64,000 bases of DNA from Pelomonas sp. Root1237. GTDB lineage: Bacteria > Pseudomonadota > Gammaproteobacteria > Burkholderiales > Burkholderiaceae_C. Where the stretch lies: contig NZ_LMDK01000001.1 in assembly GCF_001425055.1 (NCBI RefSeq), positions 197,838-261,837 on the forward strand. Reading direction: 5' to 3'. Every line of letters begins with the position of its first letter. Position 1 is the stretch's first letter. Below the pieces are notes generated by a model. The model saw only the letters and a program-made list of their open reading frames with translations, was not told the origin of the DNA and did not search any database. Below, in pieces: positions 1 to 9,158 of the stretch. Both the position numbers and the translations under genes were made by a program.

Positions 1-431
1 CCCGTCAGGTCCTTGAACTTCTTGTAGGGCGAGTCGGTGCGCACCATGATGACGGCGCCCGAGCGATGGCCCAGCGAGACGATCTTGACCGGGATCTTCT
101 TGTCCGCCAGGTCCATGACCAGCGGCGCAAGCATGTAGGCGGCCTGGATGCCGCCGGTCATCAGCGACTCCTTGATCTCGGGCCAGCCGTTGTACTTGCT
201 GTACTCGAACTGGAAGGCCGAGCTGCCGGAGGCCTTGTTGGACGCCAGGCGTGCCGAGCAGGCCACCGGCAGCGTCAAGTTGCAGGTGACCGGCAGGCCG
301 CCGACGATCAGCGGGCCGGAAGCGGCCGCCGCGGGCAGGCTCAGGACCGGCAGCGCCGACGCCAGCGCGCCGCGCAGCAATTGCCGGCGATCAAGGCCGG
401 CGGGTGGGGATTCAGGCAGTTCGTGAGTCAT
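1..431 (-). CDS. ABC transporter substrate-binding protein (NMT1/SsuA-like), 3' end outside window
   Basis: The reading frame starts at 431 and is still open at base 1, so about 143 N-terminal residues are visible. It opens with MTHELPESPPAGLDRRQLLRG followed by a hydrophobic stretch ending in alanines, which looks like a twin-arginine-type signal peptide for periplasmic export. The mature part (GPLIVGGLPVTCNLTLPVAC, then EYSKYNGWPEIKESLMTGGI and LAPLVMDLADKKIPVKIV) has the pattern of the NMT1/THI5, SsuA and NrtA periplasmic binding proteins, which serve nitrate, sulfonate, bicarbonate or pyrimidine-precursor importers. The ligand cannot be told from this part. Permease and ATPase genes would lie outside the window to the left. 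Confidence 0.75.
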   Translation of the reverse strand, partial: MTHELPESPPAGLDRRQLLRGALASALPVLSLPAAAASGPLIVGGLPVTCNLTLPVACSARLASNKASGSSAFQFEYSKYNGWPEIKESLMTGGIQAAYMLAPLVMDLADKKIPVKIVSLGHRSGAVIMVRTDSPYKKFKDLT

Positions 432-574
432 GACCAGGGCGCATGACTGTGCCAACTCCTGACAGGCTGTCCATGCGGGTTGACCGAATTGTGCCTACTT
501 ACCTACCTTGAAACTGAGCCGCCGCCAGGCTTTGCGGCGGCTGACGGCGGTGCATGGGCGGGGCCCAGCGCGGA

Positions 575-1846
575 TTACGGGTACAGGCCGCGCTCCTCGC
601 GCGCCTGCAGCACCCGCGTGCAGGCCACCGTGAAGGCGGCCGTGCGCAGCGTGACCTTGTGCAGCTCACTGGTTTCCCAGATGTGCTTGAACGCGCCGAT
701 CATGATCTTGTCCAGGCGGACATTGATCTCGTCCTCGGTCCAGAAGAAGGACGAGAAGTCCTGCACCCATTCGAAGTAGGACACCGTCACGCCACCGGCG
801 TTGGCGATCACGTCGGGCACGACGACGATGCCACGGTCGGCCAACACGGCCTCGCCGTCCGGCGTGGTCGGGCCGTTGGCGCCTTCCAGCACCAGGCGGG
901 TGCGGATGCGCTGGGCGCGCTCTGCGGTGATCTGGCCTTCCAGCGCGGCCGGGATCAGCACGTCGCTCTGCACGTCCCAGAAGTTCTCGTCGGCGATCTT
1001 GTCGGCACCGGCAAAGCCCGCCACACCCTTGTAGGCGGCCACGTGATCGAGCAGGCTTTGCATGTCGAAGCCGTTCTCGTTCAGGATGGTGCCGGTGTGG
1101 TCCTGCACGCAGACGACCTTGGCGCCGTTGGAGGCAAACAGCTTGGCGGCAATGGAACCGACGTTGCCGAAGCCCTGCACGGCGATGCGGGCGCCTTCCA
1201 GCGGCTGGCCCAGGCGACGCATCGCTTCGCGGCCAACGACGAACACACCGCGGCCGGTGGCGGCCACGCGGCCCAGAGAGCCGCCCAGCTCGATGGGCTT
1301 GCCGGTGACGACGCCGGTCGCCGTGGCGCCGGTGTTCATCGAGTAGGTGTCCATCATCCAGGCCATGATCTGGCCGTTGGTGTTGACGTCTGGCGCCGGG
1401 ATGTCCTGCTGCGGGCCGATGATGATGCCGATCTCGCTGGTGTAGCGGCGCGTCATCTTCTCCAGCTCCTTGAGGCTCAGCAGCTTGGGGTCGACGCGGA
1501 TGCCGCCCTTGGCGCCGCCATAGGGCAGGTTCACCGCGGCGTTCTTGATCGTCATCCACGCCGACAGGGCCATCACTTCTTCAAGCGTCACGTCGGGGTG
1601 GTAGCGCACGCCGCCCTTGCCCGGGCCGCGCGTGAGGCTGTGCTGCACACGGTAGCCCTCGAAGTGGGCGATGCTGCCGTTGTCCATCTCGATGGGGATG
1701 TCGACGATCAGCGCGCGCTTGGGGCGGCGCAGCGTCTCGACCCAGCGGGCCAGGCCGCCGAGATAGGGCTCGACCGCATCAATCTGCGACAGATAGGTTC
1801 CCCACGGGCTGTTTCGCGTCGGCGAAACAAAGGACAAATTGGGCAT
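575..1846 (-). CDS. gdhA: Glu/Leu/Phe/Val dehydrogenase, most likely glutamate dehydrogenase
   Basis: A 423-residue cytoplasmic enzyme interconverting glutamate and 2-oxoglutarate plus ammonia. The catalytic lysine lies in PYGGAKGGI (about K113), in the dimerisation domain (residues 45-180). The Rossmann dinucleotide site is GFGNVG near residues 225-230, followed by [17 protein letters not shown] near the C-terminus, typical of the family. The start is placed at MPNLSFVSP; an open frame continues upstream but crosses into the next gene and has no family resemblance. The length fits the hexameric NAD-type enzymes of Burkholderiales. Leu or Phe dehydrogenase activity cannot be excluded, but length and motifs favour glutamate. 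Its substrate 2-oxoglutarate is also the end product of the arabinose pathway in this window; that link is metabolic, not operonic. Confidence 0.93.
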   Translation of the reverse strand: MPNLSFVSPTRNSPWGTYLSQIDAVEPYLGGLARWVETLRRPKRALIVDIPIEMDNGSIAHFEGYRVQHSLTRGPGKGGVRYHPDVTLEEVMALSAWMTIKNAAVNLPYGGAKGGIRVDPKLLSLKELEKMTRRYTSEIGIIIGPQQDIPAPDVNTNGQIMAWMMDTYSMNTGATATGVVTGKPIELGGSLGRVAATGRGVFVVGREAMRRLGQPLEGARIAVQGFGNVGSIAAKLFASNGAKVVCVQDHTGTILNENGFDMQSLLDHVAAYKGVAGFAGADKIADENFWDVQSDVLIPAALEGQITAERAQRIRTRLVLEGANGPTTPDGEAVLADRGIVVVPDVIANAGGVTVSYFEWVQDFSSFFWTEDEINVRLDKIMIGAFKHIWETSELHKVTLRTAAFTVACTRVLQAREERGLYP

Positions 1847-1962
1847 GAAACGCTCCGTAACTTTGAGTGGGGCGAACGGTAGCGCGAAGGTCCGCTCCCT
1901 CGGCAGCGCTTGTCTAGCCAAGTCCGTATGCGCCCATGCACGCAATGCATACCGGGCCGAAC

Positions 1963-2790
1963 CTAGCGTCGGCGACGTGGCATTCCACATAATCCCAAGA
2001 TCAGAAGCAGGGCGGTCGGAGGCTCGGGCACGGCGGTGGTCATCCAGCCCAGCATCTGCATGTCGGCCGGGTCGCCGGCCAGCGTCGCATCCAGCCAGGA
2101 GCGGTAGCTGGACAGCTGGACATAGGCCGAACGAGGGTGGATGTCGTGGCCATTGGCGTCCTGGTCGGCGACATAGCCCGAAGCAATACCCCACAGCGAG
2201 GCACCGCTCGCCAGGCTGCTGACCTGGCCCAGGAAAAGCCCGCCGCCACTGTCTCCGCCTTGCACATAGGGCTGGGTGTAGCCGTCGGTGTAGGCGATCA
2301 GCCAATGGACCGGCACCGCTGCGAGCGGCCCGGCGCCGTCCGGGTCTACCGTCGGCCAATACTCTCGAACCTGGCTGAAGCCATAGCCGCGTGGCAGCTG
2401 GTTGTGCCCGGTCGTCAGCGTCGCGTCGATGGCGTAGCTGGCGTTGGCGGACAGGGTGTCGGTAACCAGGCTCAGCGACGGTGCCGCGATCGGTGTCTCC
2501 AGCCGCAGCAATGCGATATCGTCCATCGGAAAGCCGCCTGACGCCGCGTCATAGCGCGCCGCGACGGTGGCGCTGCCGAAGCCGTTGCTGAAGGTGTCGC
2601 CGACCTCATAGCCCAGATGCCGGGCCGTGATGACCCAGTTGGGCAGCACCTGCACGCCGCTGGCCACCTGGCCGAACTCGGTCGTCGCGATGCCGCCGAC
2701 AAGGGCCATGGCCGGGGCGGCCGCCGTCACGCCTGCGACAGCCACGGCGACAAGGCGGCTGACCGCCGCGGATCGGGTCATGTGAATCAT
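1963..2790 (-). CDS. PEP-CTERM-anchored trypsin-like serine protease
   Basis: A 275-residue exported protein. An N-terminal signal peptide ([19 protein letters not shown]) is followed by a chymotrypsin-fold domain: VGGI near the mature start, catalytic His in ITARHLG, Asp in MDDIALLRL and Ser in GGDSGGG. The C-terminus [20 protein letters not shown] is a PEP-CTERM sorting tail (VPEP box, hydrophobic helix, arginine cluster), which is processed by an exosortase and linked to exopolysaccharide producers. The start at 2790 is preferred over 2796 because AGGAG lies six bases upstream of it. All three catalytic residues are present, so it is probably active. Its target is unknown. It stands alone between gdhA and a lipoprotein gene, all on the minus strand. 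Confidence 0.88.
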   Translation of the reverse strand: MIHMTRSAAVSRLVAVAVAGVTAAAPAMALVGGIATTEFGQVASGVQVLPNWVITARHLGYEVGDTFSNGFGSATVAARYDAASGGFPMDDIALLRLETPIAAPSLSLVTDTLSANASYAIDATLTTGHNQLPRGYGFSQVREYWPTVDPDGAGPLAAVPVHWLIAYTDGYTQPYVQGGDSGGGLFLGQVSSLASGASLWGIASGYVADQDANGHDIHPRSAYVQLSSYRSWLDATLAGDPADMQMLGWMTTAVPEPPTALLLILGLCGMPRRRR

Positions 2791-2875
2791 CGGCATCTCC
2801 TGAGCCAGAGCGCTGCAGCATGTCTCGTCGACGCGATGCTGTCCACTGCCACTCTCGGCCCGCTTCAGGAAGAGG

Positions 2876-2897
2876 AAAACCGGCCGCAGCCGGTTTG
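2876..2897 (-). terminator. Hairpin with T-run after the lipoprotein gene ending at 2918
   Basis: Read on the minus strand, AAACCGGC-TGCG-GCCGGTTTTCC forms a GC-rich stem followed by a short T-run, just beyond the stop of the lipoprotein gene at 2918. This fits a Rho-independent terminator separating it from the downstream protease gene. Confidence 0.6.
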
Positions 2898-2917
2898 GGG
2901 GCAGCAATCTCAGGCGC

Positions 2918-3514
2918 CTACTGCGAGGCCAGTGCGCGCTTGAAGTCGGCGTCGTCGAACAGTTTGCCGACCAGGGTCTTGTAGAGCGCGCCGTATTGGT
3001 TGATGGCTGCCGGCAGGGCGATCGCGCCAACGAAGGACGATTCCCAGGTGGACTCGGCAATCACTTCCTTGTCGAACACCGTCTTGCCTTCGCGCTTGAT
3101 CTGGATCTTGGCGGCCAGCCGTCCCTTGCCGGTGCTCATGCCGGCATCGACCATGCTGTCGGTCAACTGGCCTTCGATGACGATCTTGGACTTCGAGTCC
3201 AGCAGGCCTGCGGCCGTCAGCTCAGCGGCGATCTCATCGCGCAACTGGCCCGCGAAGCTGCCGCCTGCCGGGCTGAGCGACGAGCCACGCAGGCCGCCCA
3301 GTGTGGTGTCCATCTCGGCCGGTTTGCCGGCGGCGAGCTTGAAGCTGCCGACCTGGGCGGGCACGAGCTTGGTGGCGCGCAGCTTTTCGGCGTTAGCGGC
3401 GCTGGGCGCCGGGGCGGGCATTTTCACGGACGCGCAGCCCGTCAGCGCGGCCAGCAAGACGACCAGGGCCAGGCGCTGCGCGGTGGCCCGGGAGGAGAGC
3501 AAGGCATGGATCAT
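2918..3514 (-). CDS. Predicted lipoprotein of unknown function
   Basis: A protein of about 198 residues with a lipoprotein signal: MIHALLSSRATAQRLALVVL, then LLAALTGC with the lipobox cysteine. The mature part contains a proline/alanine linker and a roughly 150-residue soluble domain (GSFAGQLRDEIAAELTAAG, then IVIEGQLTDSMVDAG and a C-terminal LVGKLFDDADFKRAL). The start is placed at the ATG at 3514, with GAAGGA about ten bases upstream; a GTG at 3532 overlapping the preceding stop is possible. The end of the gene upstream (3529-4140) lies about 15 bases away, so the two form an operon. The partner is another lipoprotein of similar size and general design. No specific function is recognised. 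Confidence 0.75.
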   Translation of the reverse strand: MIHALLSSRATAQRLALVVLLAALTGCASVKMPAPAPSAANAEKLRATKLVPAQVGSFKLAAGKPAEMDTTLGGLRGSSLSPAGGSFAGQLRDEIAAELTAAGLLDSKSKIVIEGQLTDSMVDAGMSTGKGRLAAKIQIKREGKTVFDKEVIAESTWESSFVGAIALPAAINQYGALYKTLVGKLFDDADFKRALASQ

Positions 3515-3528
3515 GGTTCGGTCGTCCT

Positions 3529-4140
3529 TCACTTGAAGCTGGGGTCTTGGGAAATGTCGTTCAGCACGTTGCTGACAACCTGGTTGGTCATCTGGAACGC
3601 TGCTTCCTGAAGGTTGGGCATCTTGGTGGCATTGCCCGGTGTCGCAGCTGCGCCCATGGTCGTGTGGATGGCGTGACGTGCCTGCTTGACGACGGGTGCG
3701 GCGTCGCCCGACGCCCGGTAGGTGGCCGTGCAGATGTAGCCGTCCGACACTTGCGAGCCGGCGAGGCCGAAGGTCAGTCCGGTCACGAATCCCTTGGAGA
3801 AGGCGTTGTCGGTCAGCGGCACGTTGTTCAGCGTGATGCTGAGGACGGCTCCATTGGGCACGGCGGCACTGCCCACTTCACTGAACATGCCGCTGGCCTT
3901 CACCTGAGCAGAGACGCGATCACGCAGCATGGCCGTGGCCTGCGCGTTGGCCACCCCCTTGGTTTGGAAGTCGAACAGCACCTGCACCGGCGCTGGAGCC
4001 GGCGGCTTCTTGAACTGCGCCGCTGCAATTTCCTTGGTGCTGCCGTCCAGATAGGCGCTGGCGCAGCCTCCCAACAAGGCCGTGGCGGCCAGCAGCGTGC
4101 CGAGCGCAGCTCGCCGCGCCCATTCCTTCAACGTAAACAT
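3529..4140 (-). CDS. Predicted lipoprotein of unknown function
   Basis: A 203-residue protein with a clear lipoprotein signal: MFTLKEWARRAALGTLLAAT followed by ALLGGC at the lipobox. The mature region (VQVLFDFQTKGVANAQATAM, then MFSEVGSAAVPNGAVLSITL, then FVTGLTFGLAGSQVSDGYIC) looks like a small outer-membrane-associated protein with a glycine-rich central hairpin. The start at 4140 has GGGAGA a few bases upstream; a further in-frame ATG at 4161 lacks such support. It is first in a two-gene unit with the lipoprotein at 2918-3514 and is divergent from the Kef antiporter. No function can be assigned. Confidence 0.75.
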   Translation of the reverse strand: MFTLKEWARRAALGTLLAATALLGGCASAYLDGSTKEIAAAQFKKPPAPAPVQVLFDFQTKGVANAQATAMLRDRVSAQVKASGMFSEVGSAAVPNGAVLSITLNNVPLTDNAFSKGFVTGLTFGLAGSQVSDGYICTATYRASGDAAPVVKQARHAIHTTMGAAATPGNATKMPNLQEAAFQMTNQVVSNVLNDISQDPSFK

Positions 4141-4323
4141 GAGATCTCCCTGTTGCATCACACGCGCCGCTCTTCGACGGCGCGAACCGGTGTCGCCGGG
4201 TCGTCTTTGCCGGGGTGTGAGCCCGCGGCGACCTGGGCGGCGCGAACTATAGGGACGTACCGCGCCGTTGCCGGTCCGAACTATCCCCAGTCAGCGAGCG
4301 AAGGTGACGAATACCATCCGCGG

Positions 4324-6312
4324 GTGACCTCCCTCGACCTCGCCCTGCTCTATCTCGTGGCCGCCGTGCTGGGGGTGGTCGTCTGCCGCCTGCTGAAACT
4401 GCCGCCCATGCTGGGCTATCTGGCCGTCGGCGTATTGATCGGGCCGAACGCCCTGGCTTTTGCCCACGATTCCGCCAGCATCCAGTACCTGGCCGAGTTC
4501 GGCGTCGTCTTCCTGATGTTCGCCATCGGGCTGGAATTCAACCTGCCCAAGCTGCGCGCGCTGAGGACGGCCGTCTTCGGCATCGGCATGGCGCAGGTGG
4601 CGCTGACCATTGCCGGCGCCATGCTCGGCAATGCGCTGCTGATCGCCGGCTTCGCGATGCTGGGCAGCGCCTGGCAGATGGGTTGGCAGGGGGCCCTGGT
4701 GCTCGGCTCGGCGATGGCCATGAGCTCGACGGCCATCATCGTCAAGCTGATGGCCGAGCGGCTGGAGCTGGAGAGTCCGCACGGCAAGCTCGTCATGGGC
4801 GTACTGCTGTTCCAGGATCTGGCCGTCGTGCCGCTGCTGGTGCTGATCCCGGCGCTGAACAGCACCGGCAGCGAGATGATGAGCGCGCTGGCCTGGGCCG
4901 GGCTGAAGGCCGCGGCCCTGCTGACCCTGCTGCTCTACGGCGGCCAGAAGGTGATGCGCTGGTGGCTGACGCTGGTGGCGCGGCGCAAGAGCGACGAGCT
5001 CTTCATGCTCAACCTGCTGCTGGTCACGCTCGGCCTGGCCTGGCTGACCGAGCATTTCGGACTCAGCCTGGCCCTGGGCGCATTTGTGGCCGGCATGCTG
5101 ATCTCGGAGACCGAGTACCGCCACCAGGTGGAGACCGACATCCGGCCCTTCCACGACGTGCTGCTGGGCCTGTTCTTCATCACCATCGGCATGAAGCTGG
5201 ACTGGCGGCCGCTGGTGGACACCTGGTGGCTGGTCATCCTGCTCACCCTGGCGCCGGTGGCGGCCAAGTTCGCGCTGATCGCCGGCCTGGCCCGCCTGTT
5301 CAAGTCACCGCCGGGCGTTGCGCTGCGCACGGGCCTGTACCTCGCCCAGGCCGGCGAATTCGGCTTCGTGCTGCTGACGCTTGGAACGCAGCACGGCCTG
5401 GTGGCGCAGCAATGGGTCAGCCCGGTGCTGGCCAGCATGGTGCTGTCCATGCTGGGTACGCCCATCCTCGTCATGTACAGCAACCGCATCGTCATGAAGC
5501 TGTCCAGCAGCGACTGGCTGATGCAGTCGGTGCAGCTGACGATGATCGCCAAGAAGTCCATCCAGTCCGAGGCGCACGTCATCATTTGCGGCTACGGCCG
5601 CTCGGGCCAGAACCTGGCGCGGCTGCTGGAGGGAGAACACATTCCCTATATGGCCCTGGACCTCGACCCGGACCGCGTGCGCCAGGCCGCAGCGGCGGGC
5701 CAGAGCGTTGTCTTCGGTGACGCGGCCAAGGTGCAGAGCCTGATGGCCGCGGGCCTGGCGCGGGCCAGCGCCGTCGTCGTCAGCTACCACGACACGCCGT
5801 CGGCACTGAAGATCCTCGACCTCGTGCGAGCCCATGCGCCCAGGGTGCCGGTCGTCGTGCGCACCATCGATGACACCGACCTCGAGCGGCTCAAGACCGC
5901 CGGCGCCACCGAGGTCGTGCCCGAGGCCATCGAGGGCTCGCTGATGCTGGCCTCGCATGCGCTGGCATTGGTGGGGGTGCCGATGCGCCGCGTCATCCGC
6001 ATCACGCGCGATGCGCGCGACAAGCGCTATGGCCTGTTGCGCGGCTATTTCCACGGCGCCGACGACGACACCGCCGACGAGCTCGACCAGGCCCGCCTGG
6101 CGTCGGTGACGCTGCCCACCGCCAGCCTGCATGCCGGCAAGTTGCTGGACGACCTGGCCCTGCACGCCCTGGGTGTCGCCGTGGTGTCACTTCGACGCGC
6201 CAACGGCAAAGGCCTGCTTGCTGACGGCGCGACGCTGGCCAGTGGTGACACCCTGGTCATCAGCGGCAAGCCGGAGGCCTTGGCGCTGGCCGAAGAGAAG
6301 CTGCTGGGCTAG
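4324..6312 (+). CDS. Kef-type monovalent cation:proton antiporter (CPA2) with TrkA domains
   Basis: About 662 residues. Residues 1-400 form a polytopic Na+/H+ exchanger domain with some 12 membrane segments, beginning LDLALLYLVAAVLGVVVCRL and including LGAFVAGMLISETEYRHQVE, typical of CPA2/KefB-KefC. A cytoplasmic RCK/TrkA-N domain follows (HVIICGYGRSGQNLARLL, a Rossmann nucleotide site, with the acidic DLDPDR at strand two), then a TrkA-C domain near the end. KefB and KefC are glutathione-gated potassium efflux systems; here the gating ligand is not shown. The start is a GTG at 4324, because upstream in-frame codons encode non-conserved sequence; the ribosome site is weak. It is divergent from the lipoprotein pair. 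Confidence 0.9.
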   Translation: MTSLDLALLYLVAAVLGVVVCRLLKLPPMLGYLAVGVLIGPNALAFAHDSASIQYLAEFGVVFLMFAIGLEFNLPKLRALRTAVFGIGMAQVALTIAGAMLGNALLIAGFAMLGSAWQMGWQGALVLGSAMAMSSTAIIVKLMAERLELESPHGKLVMGVLLFQDLAVVPLLVLIPALNSTGSEMMSALAWAGLKAAALLTLLLYGGQKVMRWWLTLVARRKSDELFMLNLLLVTLGLAWLTEHFGLSLALGAFVAGMLISETEYRHQVETDIRPFHDVLLGLFFITIGMKLDWRPLVDTWWLVILLTLAPVAAKFALIAGLARLFKSPPGVALRTGLYLAQAGEFGFVLLTLGTQHGLVAQQWVSPVLASMVLSMLGTPILVMYSNRIVMKLSSSDWLMQSVQLTMIAKKSIQSEAHVIICGYGRSGQNLARLLEGEHIPYMALDLDPDRVRQAAAAGQSVVFGDAAKVQSLMAAGLARASAVVVSYHDTPSALKILDLVRAHAPRVPVVVRTIDDTDLERLKTAGATEVVPEAIEGSLMLASHALALVGVPMRRVIRITRDARDKRYGLLRGYFHGADDDTADELDQARLASVTLPTASLHAGKLLDDLALHALGVAVVSLRRANGKGLLADGATLASGDTLVISGKPEALALAEEKLLG

Positions 6313-6427
6313 GGCCTGGCAACGCGACCCATTGCCGCGCCATTGCCAGGCTCTGCCACCTGAGTGACAAGCGCCCGCGGGTCGCTGGGCCACACTGGCG
6401 CACCCCGCACTCGAAAGAAGCCGCGCC

Positions 6428-7690
6428 ATGAACTTCGACTACAGCCCCAAGGTCGCGCAGATGCGTGAGCGCCTGCTTGCCTTCTTCGACGAGCACATCT
6501 ATCCGAACGAGAAGCGCTATCTCGACGAGGTGGCTGCCAACCGTCGCGCCGGCAATCCCTGGGTGCCCACGAAGGTCATCGAGGAGCTCAAGCCCAAGGC
6601 CCGCGCGGCCGGTTTGTGGAACCTCTTCCTGCCCAAGTCCGCTCGCGCGCCCGAGGGCCTGTCCAACCTCGAATATGCACCGATGTGCGAGATCATGGGT
6701 CGCGTGTTCTGGGCGCCCGAGGTCTTCAACTGCTCGGCACCCGACACCGGCAACATGGAGACGCTGGAGCGCTATGCGTCCGAGGGGCTGAAGGACAAAT
6801 GGCTGGAGCCGCTGCTGCGCGGCGAGATCCGCTCGGCCTTCCTGATGACCGAGCCGGCCGTGGCTTCGAGCGATGCCACCAACATCGAATGCCGCATCGA
6901 GCGCGATGGTGACGACTACGTCATCAACGGCCGCAAGTGGTGGAGCTCCGGTGCTGGCGACCCGCGCTGCGCCGTCTACATCGTCATGGGCAAGACCAAC
7001 GCCGAGGCCGGCCGCCACGAGCAGCAGTCCATGATCGTCGTGCCGGCGAACGCGCCGGGCATCACGGTGGTCCGTCCACTGTCCGTGTTCGGCTATGACG
7101 ACGCGCCCCACGGCCACATGGAAGTCGAGCTGAAGAATGTGCGCGTGCCCGCCAGCAACATCCTGCTCGGCGAGGGCCGTGGCTTCGAGATCGCGCAGGG
7201 GCGCCTGGGCCCGGGCCGCATCCACCACTGCATGCGCAGCATCGGCGCCGCCGAGCGCGCCCTGCAGTTGCTGTGCGAACGCGCCATCGCCCGCACCGCC
7301 TTCGGCAAGACGATTGCCCAGCAGACCGTCACGCAGGAGCGCATCGCCGAGTCGCGCTGCATGATCGAACAGGCGCGCCTGTTGACGCTGAAAGCCGCCT
7401 ACATGATGGACACGGTGGGCAACAAGGTCGCCAAGGCCGAGATCGCGATGATCAAGATCGTCGCGCCCAACATGGCCTTGCAGGTCATCGACTGGGCCAT
7501 CCAGGTGTTCGGCGGCATGGGCGTCAGCGACGACACGCCGCTGGCCATGATGTGGGCGCACCAGCGCACGCTGCGCCTGGCCGATGGCCCGGACGAGGTG
7601 CACCGCAATTCGCTCGCCAAGCTGGAGCTGGCCAGCCACATGAAGCTGCCGGCCGACAGGGTCTCGATGCCGGTGACGCGCGGCGGCTGA
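6428..7690 (+). CDS. Acyl-CoA dehydrogenase family protein
   Basis: A 420-residue flavoenzyme predicted to oxidise an acyl-CoA at the alpha-beta position. The acyl-CoA dehydrogenase N, middle and C-terminal domains follow in order. The FAD-binding signature [19 protein letters not shown] lies near residues 140-160. The C-terminal helical domain contains [11 protein letters not shown] and [20 protein letters not shown], the conserved flavin/dimer segment, followed by a [16 protein letters not shown] end. The N-terminus ([15 protein letters not shown]) resembles the ACAD10/ACAD11-like subgroup, which often acts on longer or branched acyl chains; that subgroup call is inference. It stands alone downstream of the Kef antiporter and converges on the alpha/beta hydrolase. 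Confidence 0.88.
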   Translation: MNFDYSPKVAQMRERLLAFFDEHIYPNEKRYLDEVAANRRAGNPWVPTKVIEELKPKARAAGLWNLFLPKSARAPEGLSNLEYAPMCEIMGRVFWAPEVFNCSAPDTGNMETLERYASEGLKDKWLEPLLRGEIRSAFLMTEPAVASSDATNIECRIERDGDDYVINGRKWWSSGAGDPRCAVYIVMGKTNAEAGRHEQQSMIVVPANAPGITVVRPLSVFGYDDAPHGHMEVELKNVRVPASNILLGEGRGFEIAQGRLGPGRIHHCMRSIGAAERALQLLCERAIARTAFGKTIAQQTVTQERIAESRCMIEQARLLTLKAAYMMDTVGNKVAKAEIAMIKIVAPNMALQVIDWAIQVFGGMGVSDDTPLAMMWAHQRTLRLADGPDEVHRNSLAKLELASHMKLPADRVSMPVTRGG

Positions 7691-7990
7691 CCGTTAGCCC
7701 CTCGTCCAAGTCCGCCTCGCTGAACGCGGGCGCCCTGGTCGGTCTTGCAGACCGCGCCGCGGCAGGTGCCGCAGCTCTTCGGCAGGCACATCCCGCCCAC
7801 TGGGCGCGATGTGTCCGGCCTCAGCCCCGAGGGCACGGCGATGCTCGCGGCATCGAGCCGCGAGCACATCGCCAGCGCGGGCCGGCTAGGTGAACTGGAG
7901 TCGGACACAAGCAGTCCCTGCGGACTGCTTGTGCCTACGGAAGGCCATGGGCCTCTGGCCCATGGCAGGCCCGGCGCTCGGCCCGCAAAC
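7691..7990. other. 300-base gap between convergent genes with two strong hairpins
   Basis: No convincing gene is seen here. The gap carries two near-perfect hairpins, annotated separately, between the convergent acyl-CoA dehydrogenase and alpha/beta hydrolase genes. The minus strand holds an open frame with a short cysteine-rich segment (GMCLPKSCGTCRGAVCKT) that runs on into the antisense of the acyl-CoA dehydrogenase. It could be a decayed 2Fe-2S ferredoxin piece or chance. Confidence 0.6.
7906..7965. terminator. Tandem hairpins between convergent genes (REP-like or bidirectional terminator)
   Basis: CACAAGCAGTCC-CTGC-GGACTGCTTGTG at 7906-7933 is a perfect 12-bp stem. CCATGGGCC-TCT-GGCCCATGG at 7945-7965 is a perfect 9-bp stem. 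There is no long T-run on either strand, so it may act as a bidirectional transcript end or be an extragenic palindromic repeat. Confidence 0.5.
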
Positions 7991-8746
7991 TCAGGTGGTC
8001 TGGCGGCGGCAGCCCAGCACGCCCGTCACGTGGTTCAGCACCTCGGGCGCCCAGCCCATGCCCATATGGCTGGCCTGCACCTCGATGTCTCGCGCCAGCG
8101 GCCAGCGGCGCGCGTGCGTGCAGGCTTCCCACGAGACGACACCGTCGCGGCGGCTGTACAGCGAGATCGTCGGCACCGGCGGCGGCTCCGCCAGGCGCTC
8201 GCGCAGCGCCGCCTCGGCGGGGGCCTCGCGCCCGTTCAGCAGGCGGAACAGCCAGCCCACGTTGGTGTCGTCGACGCTGCCATTGAAGGGCGTGCCGATG
8301 GTGACGACGTGGTGCACGCGGTCGTGCCAGCGCTTGGCCAGCTCGCGCGCATAGAAGCCGCCCAGGCTCCAGCCCACGAAGCTGACCTCGCGTGCCGGCG
8401 CCACGCGCTCGTGCAGCTTGTCGGCCAACGTCTCCAGCCAGGCATCGACGTCGCCCTTGGGCCCGGTGTTCATGCCCTGCCCCCAGTCCAGCGCCCGAAA
8501 GCCGGCGCGCTCCAGATGCCGGCGCAGCGGCCACAGCGTCAGGCCGTCCGTTCCCAGGCCCGGGAACAGCACCACGGTATGGCCGGCGCCGACCTGGCTG
8601 GGCGTCTTGCCCCACTGCATCAACGCGGCCCAGGCTTCCAGCGTGGCGCGCGCCGGCTCGGAGGCCAGCAGTGACAGGGCGGGCCGCCGGTTGGGTGCGG
8701 CGACGGGCTTGGGTGTCAGGGTCACGACGGGAGTGGAAGAGGTCAT
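7991..8746 (-). CDS. Alpha/beta hydrolase fold protein (lipase/acyltransferase-like)
   Basis: A 251-residue protein. The fold markers are HTVVLFPGLGTDGLTLWPLR for the oxyanion-hole strand, the nucleophile elbow VGWSLGGFYA (serine in GWSLGG), Asp in SRRDGVVSWEAC, and a C-terminal His in QASHMGMGW. VVTIGTPFNGSVDDTNVGWL is typical of triacylglycerol-lipase-like or PGAP1-like hydrolases. There is no signal peptide, so it is probably cytoplasmic. The start at 8746 (MTSSTPVV) was chosen because longer frames run into the divergent promoter region without family resemblance. The substrate is unknown. It is convergent with the acyl-CoA dehydrogenase gene. Confidence 0.82.
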   Translation of the reverse strand: MTSSTPVVTLTPKPVAAPNRRPALSLLASEPARATLEAWAALMQWGKTPSQVGAGHTVVLFPGLGTDGLTLWPLRRHLERAGFRALDWGQGMNTGPKGDVDAWLETLADKLHERVAPAREVSFVGWSLGGFYARELAKRWHDRVHHVVTIGTPFNGSVDDTNVGWLFRLLNGREAPAEAALRERLAEPPPVPTISLYSRRDGVVSWEACTHARRWPLARDIEVQASHMGMGWAPEVLNHVTGVLGCRRQTT

Positions 8747-8924
8747 GGCTGTAGCGGCGTGAGCCGATGGGTCAGTCAATGGCCCCGATGCTGGCGTGCC
8801 GCACCGAGGCGTGGTGCCAGCGCGACGGCACAGGCGCTGTAGGACGGCACTGGCCGCTTGGGCGAAGGGCCCCACCCCCGCATTGGCGGGGTGAGCCCGG
8901 TGCTTCGGCTGACAGAATGCGGGC

Positions 8925-9158
8925 ATGGCCAAGCCCGCACCCAAGCTCAATCCAGAAGAAGTCAAGCGTGTCATCGCCACCGCGTTCGAGGACACACCGC
9001 CCTACACCAAGGTGTTGCTGATGCATGGCATCGGGCATGGCGAGCTGGTGGCCCTGCTCAAGCGCGAGCTGACGCCGGCGGCCTACAAGCTCTGGACCGC
9101 GCGCGGCAGGTCGAGCAAGGGACCGACCAAGCGGGCCACCTGGCCCCATGGTCGTTGA
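8925..9158 (+). CDS. Small conserved protein, DUF2805 / TIGR03643-type
   Basis: A basic protein of 77 residues. The sequence LNPEEVKRVIATAFEDTPPY, then HGELVALLKRELTPAAYKLW, then a basic tail, matches the pattern I know for the DUF2805 / TIGR03643 family: a short helix-turn-helix-like protein with the ending SFKLWRKRV in other bacteria. Function is unknown. The ATG is close to a likely -10 element, so the transcript may have little or no leader. The gene overlaps the start of the AGE epimerase frame by 11 bases, which suggests translational coupling. Confidence 0.75.
   Translation: MAKPAPKLNPEEVKRVIATAFEDTPPYTKVLLMHGIGHGELVALLKRELTPAAYKLWTARGRSSKGPTKRATWPHGR

Noticed and set aside
7399..7908. 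Minus-strand frame with a cysteine-rich segment resembling a 2Fe-2S site
   Set aside because: Most of it is antisense to the acyl-CoA dehydrogenase, and only a short part lies in the intergenic gap. There are no further ferredoxin features, so it is at best a remnant.
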